A stretch of DNA of 41,498 bases, from the NCBI GenBank assembly GCA_004151065.3, contig NWUY0304416565.1, forward strand, positions 1 through 41,498. The letters run 5' to 3'. The position numbers and the translations under genes are program-made. This document shows positions 1 to 10,059 of this stretch, piece after piece. Numbering within the stretch: position 1 is the first letter of the stretch; each line of letters begins with the position of its first letter. This DNA comes from Larix sibirica (Eukaryota; Streptophyta; Pinopsida; Pinales; Pinaceae). The notes beneath the pieces are model-generated. The model saw nothing but the letters and a program-made list of their open reading frames with translations. It was not told where the DNA came from and searched no databases.

Positions 1-440
1 CCTAATGTCAAGCAAGCTTTTCCTTGCGAGCTAGGCTTGTTGTTAGCCCTATACCACGAACTTCATGAATCTTAGGAGGTACAGCTATATAATACCCAGG
101 CGGGATGGGATGGAAGAATGGAGATAAACACTTAGAACCTTGAATATTGACCCGCAACGTCGAAAGGCGTTCTCCCCGCCTTATATCCCCTATCAAATGA
201 AGTACCTACTTTATTCGAATCAACGGAAACACTATATTGAAACATCTCCTTTCACTCTACTTCTAACCCTACCCTCTACCTTGTATCTACTTTCCTATTC
301 AGATATCGCTACTCCACCCTACCTCTGTATTCGTTCCACTAACCACCCCTCTATACCCTCTATTTGTTCTACTTCTGTTTCCTATACCCTTCCCTATATA
401 CTTTTACCATTCCTTACTGGAGTGTGCGGTAAGTGACAAC
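1..440. other. Pyrimidine-rich spacer, no supported gene
   Basis: The stretch from about 230 to 420 on the plus strand is rich in C and T (repeated TAYCC and CTACC words), which by itself keeps a 98-codon frame open at 140-436. The predicted peptide is dominated by Ser, Thr, Pro, Leu and Tyr, has no recognisable domain and no conserved neighbour, so I treat it as chance. Confidence 0.6.
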
Positions 441-1600
441 AGAAATAAGTACAAGATTAGTGAGAAAGAAGTCTGATCTTCCGGCGCATCCCAATTACTA
501 ATAAGCAATTCAGGTTCTTCCGCGCTTCCTATCTAACCAATGAGTCCAGGACGCCTTCGAATCAGCCTCTCTCTACGTAAATGATGATGTTCCTGGAGAG
601 AGACTGAGCCCGAAGAACCAATAAGCAAAGTATGGACTCCCTCAATATGGAGCTGCCAGCCAATTAAGTTCAGGTAGGGGATAGCCATAGCGTTCGGAAG
701 TAGGTAGGGTCCTTTACTGGCTTCCAGCTTCGCCCTACTGAAAAGGCATTCGTTTAGTCTTTCTTGAAAGCACAGGTCCTGTCCCTACCTAATCCGTGTA
801 ATAATTCCCCACCCAGTTGGTAAGCTCCGGTGTTGGTGTAAAGAAAGGCAGTGGGGAAACTAATGCATGAGCTCGTTAGTCAGGCAGTGGGCAAAAAACA
901 CAGGATTCCATAGAGTTCGTCAGAGTGAGGGTAACACAGGAGTCCGTGGAGTCAGTAAGTGGAGTTTTACACCATGAGGTTTGAAAATAAGGTAGGTGTT
1001 TCCAATTAGGGTTGGTTACCAATAAGAATGAGAGTTTCGTTACCGATGGAAGTAGGTATGTTTCCAATAAGGAGGGATGGATGTTCCCCTCAATGCGAAA
1101 GGTGATAGGTGATCCCTTTCCCTGCCATAGGGTAGCACTGAAAGACAATCCGTTCATGTGGTCCACGCAGAGGAGGAAGAGGAGGCACCATAGGGATGCA
1201 CCCAGAGTAGGGATGATTTAGAGGTAGAAGCTAAAGATGTAAGACCCCAGTGGAGTATGATGTCAGGAAATGAATCAGTTTAAGCTCCAGTACCAGAACT
1301 AGTGAATGCGCCAGTAATAGTAATAGCTTCCCTTCGCTCTGTTATAATACCACCATCGGTAGCTTCGGTAGTATATTTTAGATAAACATAGTCAGAGCAG
1401 CACTATAGATCGTAGTTGCTTAATAAAATTTAATATCTAATTATATTTATTAATTTTGTTAAGGAATGAGACCTCGCACCTTATTAATCGTAGTCATCGC
1501 AGCGGAAGTGAAGCTTAGCCAAAGTAATGCGGAAGTATAAATCCCTTATTTGCCATACGTTACATGCCTTCTCTTTTACCTATAGTTAGTTGCTTCCTAC
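441..1600. other. Intergenic spacer
   Basis: No gene, RNA or mobile-element signature was seen. Two overlapping opposite-strand frames of 96 and 69 codons (876-1166 minus, 1012-1221 plus) cover the same bases and neither resembles a known protein. About 1380-1460 is an AT-rich patch. Confidence 0.55.
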
Positions 1601-1667
1601 ACCGGCACCCACACCCGCAATGAGCCGATCCGCCCCGCACCCGCAACGACCCACCCGATCCGCTAAG
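1601..1667. repeat. Short CACCCGCA-type repeat
   Basis: The unit CACCCGCAAYGA followed by GATCCG occurs twice here (near 1612 and 1639). A shorter relative, ACCGGCACCCGCA, recurs near 2064 and a CACACCCG word near 2253 and 2272. The GC-rich patch contrasts with its AT-richer surroundings. No coding or structural role is evident. Confidence 0.5.
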
Positions 1668-1782
1668 ATGTTCTCATTCGTCTAGTTAGTCGCCGCGTAA
1701 GGAATGATATCTCGCGCTCGCCTAGCTTTCTTCCCGATCTAACCCCTCCAAGTAAGTATTTAAGGAAAGCCCACTTACTTAG

Positions 1783-1923
1783 CTACTTTATGGATTTTAT
1801 TTCTTGGGCTGGGAAGTGAAAGGAGGCCTTTCTACTTGATGGATCTTATTTCTTGGGCTTGGATGGTTCTCCTGCTCCCCTGCTTCCCTGTCTATTTTAA
1901 GGATCCCCTTTATTTGGCTTGGA
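1783..1923. repeat. Three-copy degenerate tandem repeat (about 32-bp core)
   Basis: A core beginning CTAYTTNATGGAT and ending GGGCTKGGA or GGCTTGGA starts at 1783, 1832 and 1892. Copies 1 and 2 are close; copy 3 is more diverged. Starts lie 49 and 60 bases apart, so the linkers vary. Such short diverged arrays are common in expanded plant mitochondrial spacers. Confidence 0.7.
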
Positions 1924-3972
1924 AAAGTAAGGCAATTCTCACCTAGCTTCCCTATCTAGCTTACTATCTATCTAAACCTTCCTAGCTCTCTTTCCGATCT
2001 ATATCCCCTAGCTTCCTAGCTTACAACCAAGCTTCCTACTTTCACTAGCCAACTATACCTCCCACCGGCACCCGCATACAAATAACTGGATAGATTTAGT
2101 TTACTAGAGGGCTTTCCGCAATGACCCTCGCCCTCGCAGTATGTCAAGGTAGTTCTATATGTAGTAGTTGTTGGTATAGCACGCAAAGCCCCTCCCCAAT
2201 GGCTTTACTGCATAGATCCCTTTATTTGGTAAGTTATCGAAGTTAACCAAAGCACACCCGGGTCCGAATCCCACACCCGAGCAATAAATAATATAGAATG
2301 TATCTCATTCCCTCCTAGCTGCGAGGAAGAGATGAAAGGAGATACTCTTTAATGCGGCGCAGGGGATCCTTTTTATTTATTACCCACCAGAGCCTTGAGG
2401 AAGACCCCAGGCCAAGCAAATTTATTCCTCTTGGGAATGACCCCATAAAAGAAGCATACTTGAGGAAGACAGACCAACGGACAAGCAATAGTCTTCATCT
2501 CTTTACTTATTATGAGCTAGGAATATGATTTCATTCACTTTGAGGCATAATTATCCTAAAGGCCATATTGCACATGTCATAAAAAGAAGAATTTACTCAA
2601 GGATGTGTGTCCTGCGGAGCCCGGACACTAGGAACATGTGGCATAGTACCCTCTCCCTTACCGCAACAGCAAACATATATTTTGTCTCCATCCTTGAACA
2701 CAAGAAGAAAAGGAATTAGCCACAGGATATGCTCTTTCTTAGCTTAAGCGCATACTTGGGACTTACTTACTACAGGAAAGCCATTACCTTCACTTTAAGA
2801 TCTACCATACTTACTAGGTAGGAAACTAACTCTTCACTTACTAGGACACTGAACTTTACTTACCCCGCAGGCAAAGGTAAATACAAAAAACAGGATAAAT
2901 GCTCATCTGACCAGAGGGAGGGTGAGGTGGCGTCTCAAGATGATGATAGATAGTGTGAACTACCCCCTTATTATTATTTATGCCCCCGGTTATTTCATTA
3001 AGGGTACCCTGCGTTCTTGTACCGGGGTGGGTTGGGATAACCCTTTGCTACGTTCTTTGAGGACCCCGTGAGGCATAGATATAGAAGTTCCGAATCGAAG
3101 GCTCCGAAGTAAAACATTGCATCTTCTCTTTATGGCGAACAATCATGCCGTTTCACTCCTCATATTTGGTGAATCCATTTTACCCCTCCTGTACTATAGA
3201 CCACCCTGGCTCACCCTTCTTTTATATGAGAAATAAATAGCTTCCCGGGCCATCCACCAGCCATTTCACTAGTGAAATTGTTAACGAAGCTGTCCGTCCC
3301 TTTGTTCATTATGTAATAAAAGGTGGCTTGAAGCCCTATACCTATTAGTCTGGAGGATTCAAAAGTCTCCCTCTTCTAAGGCAAATTGAGCGCGCTTATC
3401 TTCGAAACCTTCTGTCTCACCGTTAAGCTTAAAAGGGTTGGTTCCGGTCGGGGAACGGCTGCTCCATGTCAAATTGGTGGGGCAAGCTGCGATAGTATAG
3501 ATCAGTCAAGCCTAGGAGCCTTGAAAGAAAGGTTGATGAATCAATTTTGAGATAGGAAGCTCATTCGTGTTCCACCTCAGCCCGGGGGCCAAATCTATGT
3601 TGAATGCTTGAGTAGCAGCGCTTACACAAAATATACCTATCTTTGTACCGTTCCAATCCAAAGCGAGTAGTTGCAGAACCTCCGGGTGCAAAGCTAATGG
3701 GTCTAGTTTACTAAGTGGTTGGAACATTGGTAGCAATCTCTAAGAAGCCAAGAAGTTTTATACTCTCATCTATTTGCCAACCCAAGGCAAGAGGTAAACT
3801 TGTCATTTTATAACACTGTTGGATCTACTGACTTTACAGGATCTACAGGAGGTGGTAGTATATAAGCTAGAAGGTATGCTGGTCAAGATGGTGATGGACG
3901 AATAAATGATGGTGGGTAAGCTGGGTATGCTGCTCTTGGTGCTGATTGAAATGTTGGTTCTAAAGGTTCAAC
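1924..3972. other. Intergenic spacer with a small direct repeat
   Basis: No gene is supported. The segments 2394-2420 and 2459-2489 are a diverged direct repeat: both begin CTTGAGGAAGAC and end in ACAAGCAA or CCAAGCAA. From 1970 to 2060 the plus strand is rich in CCTAGCTTCC-type words. Open frames of 64 codons (2525-2719 plus) and 74 codons (3512-3736 minus) show no known domain. Confidence 0.5.
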
Positions 3973-4270
3973 CCTCATGCTCTAGCGAAGATCACACTTA
4001 ATATGTCTAGGTTAAAAAGTATCCCAACTCCAACCATCTCTAGGCAGAAGGCTGTCAAGGGTCCTCAGGGATCCTATTAGGAGAAGGGTAATCCAGGTTC
4101 CTATTTTGATAGCCTTCCATCAACGTACAGTGAATGAATTGATCCTCAGGCTCTAGCGAGGTCACACTGATGTCTGAAAAGACTGTTCCCCACTCCAACC
4201 AAATCTAGGCATAAGGCTGTCAAGGGTACCGGTTCTTTTTTCATTTGACCGGATCCTTTTAGGAGAAGGG
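3973..4270 (+). repeat. Diverged direct duplication, unit about 120-130 bp
   Basis: Copy 1 (about 3973-4089) and copy 2 (about 4144-4270) share the same ordered blocks: CTCTAGCGA, then TCACACT, ACTCCAACCA, TCTAGGCA, AAGGCTGTCAAGGGT, and finally GGATCC followed by TAGGAGAAGGG. Copy 2 contains a short insert around 4232-4250. The order is preserved with many substitutions, so the duplication is old. It lies just upstream of a weak retroelement-like stretch. Confidence 0.8.
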
Positions 4271-4289
4271 ATAAAACCCATCTTTGCTT

Positions 4290-4990
4290 CTATATCAATT
4301 TCCTATAAGGGGTATATAAAATGTACTTTTAAGCACATTGAAGTCATCGGAGAGGTTTCATATCTTTTAGAAGATGGTTTTATAAGGTATGTCAGTTAGG
4401 ACTATGATCATGTTCTATTTTAATGGTCTTCTCAAAGGCCTCTAGAGGAAGCTGTGGTTAACTTATTTTGGGAGGAGCCATGGGGTTCAGCGGAGGGCTT
4501 GGAAGCTAGTTGTAGGGCAGGTAAGGCTATGAAGCCAGGGTCTTAGCTAGATCTAAGACAGGTTCAAATATCGAATCCGCAAGAGGGGGCTTGCTTTTTT
4601 CAACGATGAAAATATTATATGTTTTACTTCAAGTAGGAGGATTGGAATTACCTATGTCTAAAGGGGGCAAATAATGGGGGTGTAGATGATACCTAGGGAT
4701 AGGGAGCTAGTTCCCCATAGAGTATGTAATTAGGATTAATATGGGACTTCTTTTTATAGTGCTCTAAGGGAGTAGGCATGGTACAGGGACCAGGTGATGG
4801 TGAGGTTAGTTGTTAGGGTTCGGAGGTTTACCAACCAATAGAATAAGTTGATCCTCCTATAGAGGAGGCGGTGCAGCCACAGCATGAGTAGGTCTAAGAG
4901 GTGGTAGAGGAGGGAGGACCACCTCCATTATCATTGGTACAGAGAGATTTTATCCCTATGGTTAGGGGCGATGCTTGGTTTTTATGCATT
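4290..4990 (+). pseudogene. Possible decayed Ty3/gypsy (chromovirus) remnant
   Basis: On the plus strand near 4325-4480 the frame reads fragments resembling the end of a chromovirus integrase: an IGEVSY block like the conserved IG.VAY segment, then a stretch ending in PLEEAVVNLFWEE, where chromodomain-like tails have EEATWE. Farther on, around 4915-4970, a PPPLSLVQRDFIPM stretch weakly resembles the N-terminal gag of such elements. Several in-frame stops interrupt everything. Similarity is short and judged by eye, so it may be chance. Confidence 0.3.
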
Positions 4991-5218
4991 ACTAAAGACT
5001 CGGCGAATCAACACTTTTATCGAAGGGCTCAAACGACGGTGATGAGCAAAAGAAAGTTTTGACTAAAGACTCGGCGAATCAACACTTTTATCGAAGGGCT
5101 CAAACGTCGGCGATGAAGGGGCAACAATGGGCTCCAGGGGATCTTTAAAGGCTTGTTCGACGTAGGAGGACAAGGGGAGAATCTACCATTTTATCGAAGG
5201 GCTCAAACGTCGGCGATG
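4991..5218 (+). repeat. Tandem repeat, 71-bp period, plus a partial third copy
   Basis: A 54-base block starting ACTAAAGACTCGGCGAATCA occurs at 4991-5044 and again at 5062-5115, nearly identical. A third partial copy (the TTTTATCGAAGGGCTC part through CGGCGATG) lies at 5189-5217. The block ends in AAACGWCGGYGATG. High identity between copies 1 and 2 means this duplication is much younger than the other repeats in the window. Confidence 0.9.
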
Positions 5219-6260
5219 TGTGAGTTATACCATTATGAATATTAGAATATGAATATTAGAATAAGGCCGGCGATAAGGCCTCTTTTCCCTAGGCTTCTCT
5301 CCACGGCGATGCTCTTCCCCTCATTACCCCCATGAGAGAGAGGTTCTCTACAAATCAAGCTGACAGTATACCCCTCAGCTCTGTACCCGATACCTGTACC
5401 GGGGAAGCCAAACCCCTCATTACCTTTGTGTTGGGTATTCCCCCTCCCCTCTCACTCTCACTCAAACTCACCCGCTACCCCATGAGCCCGCTAGAATCAC
5501 CTCCTTCCTGTCTATGTATCATGGGAGTGCTATTGGGAAGTCCTGCTGTCCTTCCTTCCTTCCTTCCTGTTTTATACAGGTGCTTATGGGAAAGCATTGA
5601 GTAACTGTGTTCCGTTAGGTTAAGTGCTTTTCCCGCTGATAGGGTCTTCTTTCCCGCTAGGGTTTTTATCGCTATCTCTTATTATGTATGAGAGAGATAG
5701 TGGACTGTCTGCCAATGTCCCCTCCCTGTGATAAGTCCCATTGAGTAGCTCTATTGCCATAACGTATTATCTTCCCTTGCCGCAATATCCTCTCGTGCAA
5801 CCTCCTTACTCACTCCCCTCCCGGTAAAGTATAAGAAAGCAAGCAATAACCGGCATGGTATATCCTCCAACTGTTCACGTAAAACCTGGCACGAACACAC
5901 ATCCTGGGCATGGGGTAGAAACAGGTAACGAAAATAGGATAACCACCACCTGATTCCAGGGCACGTGGTATGGATAAAAGGTCACGTATAACTCCTTAAA
6001 GGTCACGGGCTATCGGGCCACTTAATTCACTGACTTACTACTCACTCACTTACATATTGTGTAACTTCATTGTAAACAACCTCCACCGGTAAGCAAACAT
6101 CATCCGGCGACACGTACCTCATCGTGGAACCTCATCATGTATCGTACCTCAAGCATGGAACCAGCATTGTGCTAAAGCATATTGTAGCTAAAGCGTATAA
6201 TACCTAATCGTGGAAAAAGCATCGGACCTGCCAAGCCAAGCCTTCCTTGTAGCGCCTCTC
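5219..6260. other. Intergenic spacer
   Basis: No gene is supported. A 90-codon frame at 5332-5604 plus is Pro-, Ser- and Leu-rich with no domain. The segment 5236-5262 contains a short direct duplication of ATGAATATTAGAATA. Between 6100 and 6230 words such as CGTACCTCATCGTGGAAC, CATCATGTATCGTACCTC and AAAGCRTAT recur imperfectly, another sign of slippage-type growth. Confidence 0.5.
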
Positions 6261-7180
6261 CCGAATATGCAAACTGAATGCGGATTGAACGGAATGCGAA
6301 CTTAATGGAGACTTACTGCGTTGATGGGTGCTGCGGAATGATGCGGGGATGCGGGCGAATTGGTTAATGCTGACTGAATGTGGAAGTGGGGTAATGCGTA
6401 CTGGTCCTTCCTGGGTGAGTGTGGGCAGGTCTTAAAGGGGGGAATGTGTAGTAGCTGTAGGAACAATTTATCCATCTCGATAAGAATTCAATTGGGTAGG
6501 TTGTATCGTGCTCTGGCATTGCCAACGCCAATAAACATAAACATCGAACTGGAAATGCATCGTGGAACCCTAACTGGAAAACCAACCTTATCGGCGCACC
6601 TAATTGTGTAACCATTGTATCGTATCGTAAAGTGAAAGAGTATAAGTGAAAGGGTAATGGGGGTATGCGAAAATGGATAATGGGGATTGAAAGCGGACAG
6701 AATGCGGATTAAACAGAATGTGTAATGCGTGTATGGCATGTATGGATGCGGGGCGTGGATGCGGGGCGTGGGCGCATGGAGGTGTCGTATCATCGAACGG
6801 TAGCGATCCTTCCTCATGAGGGCAAGCGGTAGTGGTAATCATCCATCATAGAGATCATCCATATCGACATCGTTGTATTGAGTAACCTAAATTGTGTAAC
6901 CAAGCTCATTAAACAGGGCTCCTCATTAAGGCTCTTATTTAAACAGGGCTCTTATTTAAACAGGACTCTTTCAACCAGCTATTTCGACAGGGCTATTTCA
7001 ACCAAGGCTCTTTATAAAGCTGCTGTTCTAAGCTAAGGTTATACTACATGCTGATATCCTGTTTTGCCCTCCTGGTACTATTCCAATGCGGTAGAATGGG
7101 TTTAATTGGGAATGCGGGGATGCAAGAATGGGGGTGAAATGGCGGGATGCACGAGAGGTAGAATGGCGGGGCGTGTATGC
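6261..7180 (+). repeat. Degenerate AATGCGG-rich simple-repeat zone
   Basis: Words of the type GAATGCGGA, AATGCGTA, GATGCGGGG and GGATGCGGGGCGTG recur many times on the plus strand, including an adjacent pair of GGATGCGGGGCGTG near 6745-6775. Spacing is irregular. Purine bias on one strand holds overlapping frames open on the other (for example 6488-6817 and 6600-6842 minus); these lack any recognisable domain and are treated as artefacts of composition. Confidence 0.6.
6905..7020 (+). repeat. Short tandem array of GGCTCTTATTTAAACA-like units
   Basis: About six or seven units of 16-20 bases follow each other: CATTAAACAGGGCTC, CTCATTAAGGCTC, TTATTTAAACAGGGCTC, TTATTTAAACAGGACTC, then units with TTTCAACCAGCTA and TTTCGACAGGGCTA, and a last TTTCAACCAAGGCTC. 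The central units are nearly identical while the ends are diverged, as expected of a slipping array. Confidence 0.8.
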
Positions 7181-8010
7181 GGGTAGTCAGCTCTATAACC
7201 GGGGGAGTATAGATTTAGATAATGGGGAGAACCCAGATGTATCAGGGAGTTAGCTGGGGAAATACGGATACGTGATCTAATGACGGGTACATGCTGCTAT
7301 TGGTTATCAGTGGGAACTCGCTCTCTCATTATAATACTCCTCAGTTTATAGGATCCATTCGTCAATCACCTTGCCTTGCTTCCCCGCCCAGGATCCTAAT
7401 AAGTTGCCCGTCCGGTGGCTCGTGAGCTACTAACCTCCAACCCAACTATGTTATTCGTCAATTGAATCAAATCAGTGTCCGGGCCTCACCCCCAACTAAG
7501 GCTGTAGTCCGCCCGTCTCACCCCCAATACGCGTTGTCAGTTGTCCGCCCGCCCGTGAGGTACTCAGCTCAAACTATGTGTTCGATCAATCAATGCCTCT
7601 GCCATAAGATGGGTATGTAGTTGTTGGGTACGCCTCTCTTGGCATATAGTTCATTTGGAATGCCTCTTTTCATAAGACTCATCAGTGCGCATTGGCCGCT
7701 GCTTACCGGCCAGCCAACTTGGAAGCCTAATCAGTTATAGAAAATCCATCAGTGTCCGGGCCTCACCCCAAACTACTATGGCCCATCTCATATACTACTC
7801 CTCCCTTATAGGTAACCAGCTCCCACAATTGGTTACCACCACTAGCTAACACAAACAATCGGTGACCACCTAACACAAACACCACTCGGGATGGGGTCTG
7901 ATTTTACGTATCTGAGCATCAGTTGAAACTCAATTTATATTTGCTGGTATTGGTTTCGGCTGAGTAACATAATAGAATATGGCAGGTGCGGATTGGACTG
8001 CGGATGGCGA
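7181..8010. other. Spacer with a dispersed repeat pair
   Basis: No gene was recognised. The sequence ATCAGTGTCCGGGCCTCACC occurs at about 7471-7490 and again at about 7748-7767. In both cases CCCAACT or CCAAACT follows. CCGCCCG words recur at 7508-7553. Between 7790 and 7900 short words (AACACAAACA, GGTNACCACC) are also duplicated. Confidence 0.6.
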
Positions 8011-8039
8011 ACTAAAAGCGGAAGGCAAGGGGAAGGGTA

Positions 8040-8400
8040 GGTATGATTATTGAGAGTCGAGGTAAGAGGATGAGGGACCCAGAAAGGTTGAGTGTAAGTC
8101 TGTTTCCAAAGATGAGTTTCATTAGGTTCCCAAGGAGTTTAAGGTCCAAAGTATGAGGGCAGAGGAGTTTAAGGATGTTCCCAAGGCGTAGGTATGAGGG
8201 GGGGGGTGCAAAGTAAGGCTTATAAGTGTTTTCAAGGATGAGTTTCAGGAGGGCCCCAAGTAGTAGGTCTGAGGCGGTCCCAAGTAAGGCTGATAAGTCT
8301 GTTTTCAAGGATGAGGTCTGAGGCATAGGTTCCCAAGTCCCACCCAAGGCCGAGTTGAAGTTCCCAAGGATGAGTGCATAGGCTGTAGGGTCTAGGTCTG
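8040..8400 (+). repeat. Degenerate tandem array of TTCCCAAGGATGAG-like units
   Basis: Roughly nine to ten diverged units follow each other at irregular 30-50 base spacing. Each has a variant of TTCCCAAGGATGAG (for example TTTCCAAAGATGAG, TTTTCAAGGATGAG, GGCCCCAAGTAG), often followed by GTCTGAGG or TTTCA and by AAGTCTG or AAGTAAGG. The minus-strand 111-codon frame at 8012-8347 runs across this array and is best seen as translated repeat, not a gene. Confidence 0.75.
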
Positions 8401-8559
8401 ATTATTTAGGTTAGGTCTCGAGGGCATTGTCTAAGTGCAGGTCCGTTCAGTGGGAAGTCGTTCCCGGTCAGTGGGAAGCCATTATTGTTCCGGTAATTGG
8501 TAAGACTGCATGTATTGGTGGGTTCATTTAATAAGTGCACCTCAATCAAACTACTTCCT

Positions 8560-9690
8560 TCCTTATTGCATTATATACGTGCATATCCACACACCCGTGC
8601 ATAATCACAACCTCACACTCCTTCTTTCAAACTTCCTTACTTAACCTTTGTTTGTAATGCTCCAAACTTACAACGTTGCTATATAGGCTTCAAATGGAGA
8701 GAGCTAGCTGTTGGACAGGCATTCGATATAGCGTACCAGCGTTCAAAAACACTTGATTAACTAATCATACTTGGTTGGTATGGCACTTAGACCTGTCTAT
8801 TATATCTATGCCTACTTGCCTTTACTTTACTTTGACCTATTCTACCAACCCACCTGCTTAACCAACCTCTCTATACTCCCTCACTTAACCAACTTTGTGA
8901 GTGATGCTCAAACCTCTTGCTTTAGGAATGCTTAATGGGTAGGCACTCTTGTGCTATTAACTTTATCTTACTTGCATTACCTTAAGTACGACCTACTCCT
9001 ACCAATCCACCTTTTATCTTAACCACCCTTTAGACACTTGCTCACTTCACTTAGTAATTTATTTATTTGACGGGCTTGCTTTGTTGGCACTTAGACCTTG
9101 AGTATTACCTCCGCCTACTTGATGAATTTATGTCCGACAGCAACCAACTAACAATCTGTTGTCTTATCTTAACAACCCTTTAAATCCTTGCTCACTTATG
9201 AAAGAAACTTAGACATTGGGCTTGGAAAAACACTTGCTTTAGGAAGGAATCTGAGCGGGTAGGCTTCTCTTGTTCGGCCGGGCTGAACCCAGGATACTAT
9301 TGAGTCTTTCTTACAGCATTGCTAGGAACTTGAATATGCCTACTGGATTTATGTTTGTGCCATGCTACCAACAACCTTTCCTATCACCCTTTCTATAACG
9401 GCTCCATTACCTGAACTTAGAGCATTGTACGGGCTTTAAAACCAACCACACTTGCTTCATGAATGCTTAGTCCCCAGGCACTTAGATAGAACATTGCTAT
9501 TCACCTTTATATCCCTACTTGCTTTCAGTTTAGTGCCTCATCTATCCACCTACCATACCGCCTTTACCTTAGGATATAGAGGGAAGACAGAGTGCTGCCT
9601 GCCCAACCCATTGAATTGATTCTGCCAGGAACACTTTGTAGGATAGGCACTAGGATATTTACTCCCTACCTTGGTTCCACACAAACAACT
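8560..9690 (+). repeat. Old higher-order repeat family
   Basis: Three blocks share an ordered vocabulary. CTTGCTTTAGGAATGCTT plus GGGTAGGCACT near 8920 recurs near 9234 and, more diverged, near 9451 (CTTGCTTCATGAATGCTTAG). TTATCTTAACCACCCTTTA plus CTTGCTCACTT near 9015 recurs near 9162. Many CACCTACC, CCAACCTT and ACTTGC words link them. The spacing is a few hundred bases. I read this as an old tandem amplification whose best-preserved part is the pair just downstream. Confidence 0.55.
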
Positions 9691-9691
9691 C

Positions 9692-10059
9692 ACCCACCCG
9701 AAGATATAGAACTGTTCCACCTAGTTACCACTTTTATTTATAGCTTCATGGCTCTAATCACTCACTATACCTTCTCTTGTAGGGACGGGATTTCACAACC
9801 TTACCCTTCTATTACTACCGCCTTCACCCTAGGACGATGGAGTGCTTCTATTACCTTAAAGGCCTTTGTACGGGATGCACTATTAGCAACCAACCTTTGT
9901 TCTACACACTGTTTACCCACCTGAATCACTAGACCTGTTACACCTAGTTACACTCACTTATTAATAGCTTCATGACTCTGCACTATACCTGGCAGGTCGG
10001 GATTAGACCGGACAACCCCCTGAACTTACTACTGCCTTCAACCTAGGAGCATGGAGTGG
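9692..10059 (+). repeat. Two-copy tandem repeat, period about 223 bp
   Basis: Copy 1 (9692-9847) and copy 2 (9915-10059) share the blocks ACCCACCYGAA, CACCTAGTTAC, TATAGCTTCATGRCTCT, CACTATACC, CGGGATT, ACTACYGCCTTCAMCCTAGGA and ATGGAGTG in the same order. Copy 2 carries small deletions and an insertion. The plus-strand 110-codon frame at 9592-9924 spans copy 1 and the junction; the repeat explains it, and copy 2 does not keep it open. Confidence 0.8.

Noticed and set aside
5041-5218. Regular repeats as a CRISPR array
   Set aside because: Only two full copies and one partial copy exist, with unequal 17- and 73-base gaps, and no cas-like genes; this is a tandem duplication in plant-type DNA.
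6488-6842. Overlapping 109- and 80-codon minus-strand frames rich in His, Pro and Tyr
   Set aside because: They overlap in different frames over a GC-biased simple repeat; composition explains both.
8012-8347. 111-codon minus-strand frame as a gene
   Set aside because: It is the antisense of a degenerate minisatellite, and its Leu-rich repetition follows from the repeat.
9592-9924. 110-codon plus-strand frame as a gene
   Set aside because: It spans a 223-bp tandem repeat, is open only in copy 1, and has no recognisable domain.
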